A DNA stretch of 32,436 nucleotides, taken from positions 1 to 32,436 of IMG/VR virus record IMGVR_UViG_3300021962_000384; one strand, given 5' to 3'. The stretch is from a virus. Within the stretch, counting starts at the first letter, position 1; each line of letters opens with the position of its first letter. Position numbers and translations under genes: made by a program. This document shows positions 27,023 through 32,436 of the stretch, one piece after another. A model generated the notes under the pieces. It was given only the letters and a program-made list of their open reading frames with translations, was not told the origin of the DNA and searched no databases.

Positions 27023-29964
27023 TGGCAATAGCAACTGATCTGAACCAGCGCATTGACGATTTGGCGGCTATTGCGCCAGACGCACAGAAAACAGAGTTAA
27101 TGCCTGAAGTCGGGCCTGCTGATGTATTGGTTCCTGAAGATACACAGCCTGAGTTTGAACCGACAAAGGTTGCTGGTTTATCTAAAATCATACCTCAAGT
27201 TATAAAGGAAGTAGCTAAAGCACCGCTGAAAACAAAAAGGCCGGTAATCAAAGGGGATACCGGTGCTGTTGGTCCATATCAGGTTATCAAAGAAACAGAT
27301 CCAGCAAAGATTGGGCCGACCAAAGAAGAGCAAGTAATTCAGATGGCACCAAGTATGCCGAAAGAAGGTGTGCCGTCACCAAAGCCTGGTGAGATAAAAG
27401 CTGCATTTAATCTTAATCAAATTAACGATTCCGATAGTTTTAAGCAATTTATTGAATCTACTGCCAGGGCTTATGGCGCAGACAAGATAGAAAAGATTTC
27501 GTATAAAGAAATAGCCGCCAAAGCATCAGATGATGGATATGACGAGGCGTTCCTTGCCAAAGTATTAGATCCTCTTGAGAGAACTCAGGCAGATCCTACG
27601 CAGGCATACAAGATGATGCTTGCGATTACGGACGCTGGCAAGCGGGCATTTGATCTTGCCGAGCAAGTAAAGCAGGCCAAGATTGCAGGTACATTGACAC
27701 CAGAACTTGGCGCAGAGTTCTCGCAGGCTCTTGCCCTAGAAGGTTCTTTAATGAAGGCTGCGCGTGGCCGTCAAGCAGATATCGCTAGAACTCTTGGTAT
27801 ATTCTCCCAAGCCAGAACCGCCACCAAAGAACGTGGCGCAATGCTTGACGAGATTATCCGTGGCTCTGGTGGCATAGAATCTGTACATGATCTTGCATCG
27901 AAATATACGGCTCTTGATAGCCGTAGCGCAAGGGCATCTCTGTCCGAGAAAACTATCTCTGGGCGCTTGACTGATGTATGGTTTAGCACATGGATTAATG
28001 GACTGCTTTCAAGCCCAGTAACGCAGGCAAGAAACATTGCTGGTAACTTGGCTTTCGGTGCCATTCAAATACCTGAACGCGCAGTTGCGTCAATCATCGG
28101 CAAGGCTAGAAACTTTGCATTTGGTGGTGAAGAAGCTATACAGATGAATGAAACCTATTCAATGGCAATAGGTTTTATGCAAGGCATGAGAGAAGGATTT
28201 GCAATCGGCGGTAGGGCATTTATGAAGAATGAACCTACTGACGCATTTCAAAAGATAGAGCAGGCTAAGGTTGGTAGGGATACATTTGAGTTTGATCTTG
28301 GCGATAGCGTAACAGGCAAAGCATTGTCTGGTGCGCTTAAATACTACGGCAATTTTGTTACTCTTCCTGGTCGCGCAATGATGTCTGTCGATGAGATGTT
28401 TAAGGCGATCGGATATCGCGTTGAACTTAATTCGCTTGCCACCAGAGAATACAACATTGCGTATCGCAGAATGGTTGAATCTGGAATACCAGAGGATGAG
28501 GCCGCAAGACAAGCCGCTGAGATCACGGCAAAGATACTTGCCGATCCCACCGAAAGCATTGATGATGCGGCGAAGTCTATGGCGAGGACGGTGACGTTCA
28601 CCAAGACTCTTGGAAGTTCTGAGCGCATTGGTACCGCAAACTTTGGTTTTGATTTGAACCTACAGGCAATGCAGGGTGCGCTGCAAAATCCGTTGCTAAA
28701 GATGTTTGCACCATTTGTCAGGACTCCGACAAATATTGCGATGGAGGCAATGGCTCGTACTCCTGGCCTTAACTTCGCCAGCCCCAGATTCTGGGGTGAT
28801 TACAATGCTGGCGGTATCCGGCGTGACATGGCGATGGCTAGAGTTACATTGGGCGCTGGGATAACATTTGCTGCTGGTTCTTATGCGCTTGAAGGAAGGT
28901 TGACCGGATATGGTCCGATGCGGGTTGGTGACAAAGAAACACTAAAAGGCACTGGATGGCAGGAATTTAGTTTGGTATTTAACAAAGATGATGTTAGCCC
29001 AGCATTGCTTGAAGATTATAAGAAAATCACTAAGGTTAATGTCGGGCCGGATAAGGTTTATGTAAGCTACGCTGGCCTAGAACCTTTGGGAACACTGCTT
29101 GCCTTGTCTGCGACCGCTGGCGAATATAGCATGATGGCTGCTGGTGGAGCAGATATGGAAAAGATAATGATGGGCGCATCTTTGGGTATATATGAGTATA
29201 TGAAGGATCAGCCAATGCTCAAGGGCGTTAGCGATCTCATGAATGCGTTTCAGACGCAGGCTAAAGATATGCCTAGCCGTGTGTATAACATCATGTCCGC
29301 AATCTCAAAACAAGCAACCACATTTGCTATTGGTGGCTCTCCTGCTGGCGCATATTCTTCTGCCGTTGCTGCCGTAGAACGGATTATGAAGCCTGAGAAA
29401 AGCCAGGTTATGGAGGCATTCAGCGAAGAAGAGAATTCTTTTACCGCTGGGGCAGCGAAAGGCTTTTGGGAGGCGATGAATACATATTGCTCACGCAATC
29501 CATTGTGTTCTGACAAGTTGCCTCCAATGCTAGATCCTATTACAGGTGAGGTTAAAACGATTGGTCAAGGTAATTGGGCGGAAGCATTCAATCCATTCAA
29601 GCGTTCTGATGGCACTTGGTCTGACGCATATCGTGTTCTTGCACAGTATGGAATACCAGCGTATAAGCCGCCAAAGAAAATTGATGGTGTTGAACTAACT
29701 GCACAGCAATACAATCGCTGGATAGAATTGGCAACAAGCAGTCGTTATAAGTTAGAGGAAAGAATCATATCTGCTGGTAATGATAGTGGAATTCAGCGGG
29801 CGGCTGAGAAAGATCTGGTTGTTGCACAAGACGCAATTAACAAACACATATCAGATGTGTATTCTGATGCCAAGAAGTTATTGATTATTGAAGATAAAGA
29901 TCTTGGCGCTGCTATCCAGGCGGTCAAAGAAGAGCAAATGATTGAAGGCAAATATAAACGGTAA
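27022..29964 (+). CDS. Large internal virion (ejection) protein, T7 gp16-like position
   Basis: The longest complete gene, 980 residues. An N-terminal Pro-rich disordered part (to about 130) is followed by a helical body, including SKYTALDSRSARASLSEK and SSPVTQARNIAGNLAFGAIQ (about 331-350). Hydrophobic segments include AGITFAAGSYALEG, and TGWQEFSLVF...VSYAGLEPLGTLL (about 649-691) recalls large internal proteins of environmental podoviruses. I see no transglycosylase motif, unlike T7 gp16. It is expected to be ejected and to line the DNA channel across the cell envelope. Confidence 0.65.
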   Translation: MAIATDLNQRIDDLAAIAPDAQKTELMPEVGPADVLVPEDTQPEFEPTKVAGLSKIIPQVIKEVAKAPLKTKRPVIKGDTGAVGPYQVIKETDPAKIGPTKEEQVIQMAPSMPKEGVPSPKPGEIKAAFNLNQINDSDSFKQFIESTARAYGADKIEKISYKEIAAKASDDGYDEAFLAKVLDPLERTQADPTQAYKMMLAITDAGKRAFDLAEQVKQAKIAGTLTPELGAEFSQALALEGSLMKAARGRQADIARTLGIFSQARTATKERGAMLDEIIRGSGGIESVHDLASKYTALDSRSARASLSEKTISGRLTDVWFSTWINGLLSSPVTQARNIAGNLAFGAIQIPERAVASIIGKARNFAFGGEEAIQMNETYSMAIGFMQGMREGFAIGGRAFMKNEPTDAFQKIEQAKVGRDTFEFDLGDSVTGKALSGALKYYGNFVTLPGRAMMSVDEMFKAIGYRVELNSLATREYNIAYRRMVESGIPEDEAARQAAEITAKILADPTESIDDAAKSMARTVTFTKTLGSSERIGTANFGFDLNLQAMQGALQNPLLKMFAPFVRTPTNIAMEAMARTPGLNFASPRFWGDYNAGGIRRDMAMARVTLGAGITFAAGSYALEGRLTGYGPMRVGDKETLKGTGWQEFSLVFNKDDVSPALLEDYKKITKVNVGPDKVYVSYAGLEPLGTLLALSATAGEYSMMAAGGADMEKIMMGASLGIYEYMKDQPMLKGVSDLMNAFQTQAKDMPSRVYNIMSAISKQATTFAIGGSPAGAYSSAVAAVERIMKPEKSQVMEAFSEEENSFTAGAAKGFWEAMNTYCSRNPLCSDKLPPMLDPITGEVKTIGQGNWAEAFNPFKRSDGTWSDAYRVLAQYGIPAYKPPKKIDGVELTAQQYNRWIELATSSRYKLEERIISAGNDSGIQRAAEKDLVVAQDAINKHISDVYSDAKKLLIIEDKDLGAAIQAVKEEQMIEGKYKR

Positions 29965-29975
29965 AAGGAACTACA

Positions 29976-32436
29976 ATGGCTGATTACGCAATTTCAAATG
30001 TTGACCGTCGCATAGTCTATACCGGATCTGCTGGCGTAGGACCGTATGCGTTTAACTTTGAGGTGTTGGCGCAGACGGATATTGCTGTTTACAAGAACAG
30101 CACCCTGCTGACTCTCACGACAAACTATACGGTATCAATCAATCCTACCACTGGCGTAGGATCTGTCACGCTGACCTCTGCTGCTACCGGTGCAGATACC
30201 ATCACCATCGTCGGGGCCAGAGCGATTGAGCGCACGACTGACTTCACCACTGGCGGTGATCTGTTTGCCAATACGCTCAATGATGAATTAGACAGCCAGA
30301 CTATTTTTGTTCAGCAGGTTGCGGAATCAGCAGAGAGAGCTTTGAAAGCCCCTGTTACAGATCCTACAACCATAAACATGACACTCCCGGAAAAAGCAAG
30401 CCGAGTTGGAACTGTGCTTGCATTCCATGAAACAACCGGCGATCCAGTAGTTGGGCCAGATATTGCAGATGTCAATACTGTTGTTGATAACGTGGCCGAT
30501 ATCAATACAGTCGCTACAGACATTGCCAATGTAGACACTGTAGCAACAAATATTGCAAATGTTAATACTGTAGCTGGTATCAGCGCAAACGTAACAACAG
30601 TTGCGAATAACACTACAAACATTAACGCTGTTGCTGCTGACGCAACAGATATTGGAATTGTCAGTTCAAATATAGCTAATGTCAATACTGTAGCTGGTAT
30701 TAGTTCAAATGTAACAACTGTTGCCAATAACACTTCAAACATTAATGCTGTAGTTGCCGATGCAACAGACATAGGTGTTGTTGCTGCTAACATTGCTGAT
30801 GTAAATACAGTTGCCGGTATTAATGCCGATGTCTCTACTGTTGCGGGTATATCAGGTGATGTGACTTCAGTTGCGGCAGATGCTACGGATATAGGAACAG
30901 TTTCAACTAACATTGCTAACGTCAACACGGTGGCTGGTATTAGTGGCAATGTAACAACGGTAGCAGGCATTAGCAGTGATGTTACATCAGTTGCTGGCAA
31001 TGCAACTAACATCACAACTGTAGCTAACATATCAGGAAACGTCACCACTGTTGCTGGCATTTCTTCAGATGTAACTACAGTGGCAGCAGATGGTACAGAT
31101 ATTGGGACAGTGGCAACAAACATTTCAAATGTAAACACTGTTGCTGGTATAAGTTCTAATGTTAGTACAGTTGCAGGTATTAGTTCTAATGTTACAACGG
31201 TAGCTGGAGTTAGTGGAAATGTAACTACAGTTGCAGGTATTTCTGGAAATGTTACAACTGTTGCTGGTATTTCAAGCGATGTTACAACTGTTGCCGCTGA
31301 TAGTGCAGATATAAATACAGTTGCAAACAACATTGCAAACATTAATACAGTTATAGGAATATCCGGTGATGTTGCAACCGTTGCTGGTATTGCTGGAGAT
31401 GTGTCTGCTGTTGCTGCACAAGTAATTGGCTACAACTTTTCAACCACAACCACAATGGCTGATCCCGGTAGTGGGAATGTGCGGTTTAACAATGCCACTG
31501 TAAGTAGTGTTACATCTATTGCCATTGATGATTTAGACAGCAATGCTGTAGATCAGTCAGCTTACATTGCATTATGGGACGACAGTACAAACACCAGTAG
31601 CAAAGGAAGTTTGATTTTCCGTACTAGCGGTGGAGATGTTGCAACATTTAACATCACCAATCTTACGGACAATACTGGATGGTTTGAAGTTACAGTGACA
31701 CACATTTCATCTAGCGGAACATTTAGTGCAAGTGAGTTGTGTTACATAGGGTTTACTCGCACAGGTGATAAAGGTGCTGATGGTGTAGGTTCAGGTGATG
31801 TGTCTGGCCCCGGAGCATCAGTTACAGACAATGCCATTGTTCGTTGGGACACTACAAGTGGACAACTTGTTCAAAACTCAACAGTGACAGTGAGTGATAC
31901 AGGTACTATATCTGCAACTGAACTCATTACATCTGGCAACACCACACTCGGAGACGCCTCCACAGACACTGTGACGGTGAATGGGTATATGGGGGTTGGG
32001 GGCGCTGCTAATGCAAGCCGAGCCGTTTATGCGTCATCCACAGCTTTGACAGGCACAAGCCAACGAGGTTTTAGGTCAGATGTAACGGCTTCTTCTGCGG
32101 CTACGTCTGACTTTGTTGCGTTTCAGTCTGTTCCAAAAACAGAGGCTGCGGCATTCACTATCACCGATGTAATCGGGTTTTATAGTGGAAATGCGACCAA
32201 AGGTGCTGGTTCTACCATTACAAATTTGTATGGTGTTCGCATAGAAGACCAAACTCAAGGCACGAACAACTACGGCATCACTAGCGCAGTTTCCAGCGGT
32301 GCTAATAAATGGAACATCTACGCCAGCGGGACGGCGAATAACCACTTTGCAGGACAAACATTATTTGGCGGTGCTATTGTGTATGGGTCGCCATATATTC
32401 AATCAAGAACCGCAAATAGCAACACTATAAGCGGAA
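29976..32436 (+). CDS. Tail fibre protein, N-terminal part (3' end outside window)
   Basis: The frame is open from ATG 29976 (AAAGGAAC upstream) to the right edge, 820 codons without a stop. Residues ~1-130 match the T7 gp17-type N-terminal tail-attachment domain: NVDRRIVYTGSAGVGPYAFN, then AVYKNSTLLTLTTNYTVS and a coil QTIFVQQVAESAERALKAP. Residues ~163-480 are a decapeptide repeat array. Then come a beta domain and a shaft with TTSGQLVQNSTVTVSDTGTIS-like sequence. The distal end is probably the fragment at 2-1111. Any long minus-strand frame here is a by-product of the repeats. Confidence 0.88.
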   Translation, partial: MADYAISNVDRRIVYTGSAGVGPYAFNFEVLAQTDIAVYKNSTLLTLTTNYTVSINPTTGVGSVTLTSAATGADTITIVGARAIERTTDFTTGGDLFANTLNDELDSQTIFVQQVAESAERALKAPVTDPTTINMTLPEKASRVGTVLAFHETTGDPVVGPDIADVNTVVDNVADINTVATDIANVDTVATNIANVNTVAGISANVTTVANNTTNINAVAADATDIGIVSSNIANVNTVAGISSNVTTVANNTSNINAVVADATDIGVVAANIADVNTVAGINADVSTVAGISGDVTSVAADATDIGTVSTNIANVNTVAGISGNVTTVAGISSDVTSVAGNATNITTVANISGNVTTVAGISSDVTTVAADGTDIGTVATNISNVNTVAGISSNVSTVAGISSNVTTVAGVSGNVTTVAGISGNVTTVAGISSDVTTVAADSADINTVANNIANINTVIGISGDVATVAGIAGDVSAVAAQVIGYNFSTTTTMADPGSGNVRFNNATVSSVTSIAIDDLDSNAVDQSAYIALWDDSTNTSSKGSLIFRTSGGDVATFNITNLTDNTGWFEVTVTHISSSGTFSASELCYIGFTRTGDKGADGVGSGDVSGPGASVTDNAIVRWDTTSGQLVQNSTVTVSDTGTISATELITSGNTTLGDASTDTVTVNGYMGVGGAANASRAVYASSTALTGTSQRGFRSDVTASSAATSDFVAFQSVPKTEAAAFTITDVIGFYSGNATKGAGSTITNLYGVRIEDQTQGTNNYGITSAVSSGANKWNIYASGTANNHFAGQTLFGGAIVYGSPYIQSRTANSNTISG
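30462..31424 (+). repeat. Decapeptide (30-bp) tandem repeat array in the tail fibre
   Basis: About 32 imperfect copies of a 10-residue unit of the form V-x-T-V-A-G-I-S-x-N (variants INTVANNIAN, IGTVATNISN, VTTVAADGTD) run without interruption. Conserved small and beta-branched residues at fixed positions suggest a repetitive beta fold or triple-stranded fibre shaft. A longer super-period, TDIG..V..NIxNVNTVAGIS, recurs several times, showing expansion by block duplication. Confidence 0.85.

Noticed and set aside
30311-31342. A 343-codon minus-strand frame opposite the tail fibre
   Set aside because: It exactly mirrors the 30-base repeat array, so its absence of stops is a by-product of the repeats. 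It has no ribosome-binding site, and the plus-strand fibre frame is clearly the real gene.

Overview
The window is most of the genome of a tailed, podovirus-type (short-tailed) double-stranded DNA bacteriophage. The morphogenesis genes show this: terminase subunits, a T7-type head-tail connector (portal), a scaffold, a capsid protein, tail tubular proteins A and B, three or four ejection (internal virion) proteins and a long trimeric-type tail fibre. Shine-Dalgarno sites, sigma70-like promoters, ArdC, RecT/YqaJ and many small proteins typical of proteobacterial phages suggest a Gram-negative, probably proteobacterial host; that part is inference. I see no DNA polymerase, helicase, primase, RNA polymerase, tRNA, CRISPR array or tyrosine integrase.

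Layout. The tail fibre gene runs off the right edge (29976 onward) and a tail fibre C-terminus enters from the left edge (to 1111), so the sequence looks like a circularly permuted genome opened inside the fibre gene. Joining the edges directly gives a reading-frame mismatch, so the closure is not seamless. On that map one late transcription block runs rightward: 13200-20186 (SSB-tip protein, small terminase, MazG-like, large terminase, Gp13/GNAT-like, small head genes, portal, Bbp19-like, scaffold), then a terminator with an overlapping promoter, then capsid, decoration-like protein, tail tube, ejection proteins and fibre. Past the window edge it continues through a fibre-assembly-like protein, small membrane proteins, a 3-TM holin, endolysin, SprT-like metalloprotease and metallophosphoesterase (1-5309).

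The early and regulatory region is 5296-12634. From a divergent control region at 8524-8605 (two facing promoters with a 7-bp-arm operator), a leftward operon encodes a serine recombinase, a small membrane protein, three heavily overlapping small genes, a YqaJ-type exonuclease and a RecT annealing protein. A rightward operon encodes an Arc-like ribbon-helix-helix protein, a PD-(D/E)XK resolvase-like nuclease, a DksA/TraR-like zinc-finger protein, small proteins and a winged-helix replication-initiator candidate. Iteron-like repeats lie in the 3' end of that last gene and just after it. A second leftward operon carries an ArdC antirestriction protein and three tiny proteins, two of them cysteine-rich, and ends in a clear terminator at 10776-10803.

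Working model: the phage replicates with host enzymes from an origin near 10.5-10.7 kb, uses RecT/YqaJ recombination to make concatemers, packages them with its own terminase, and blunts restriction on entry with ArdC. The least explained stretch is the 565-bp gene-less segment 12635-13199 in front of the late operon. It is full of inverted repeats and alternative stems, and is followed by a small protein ending in an SSB-like acidic tip.
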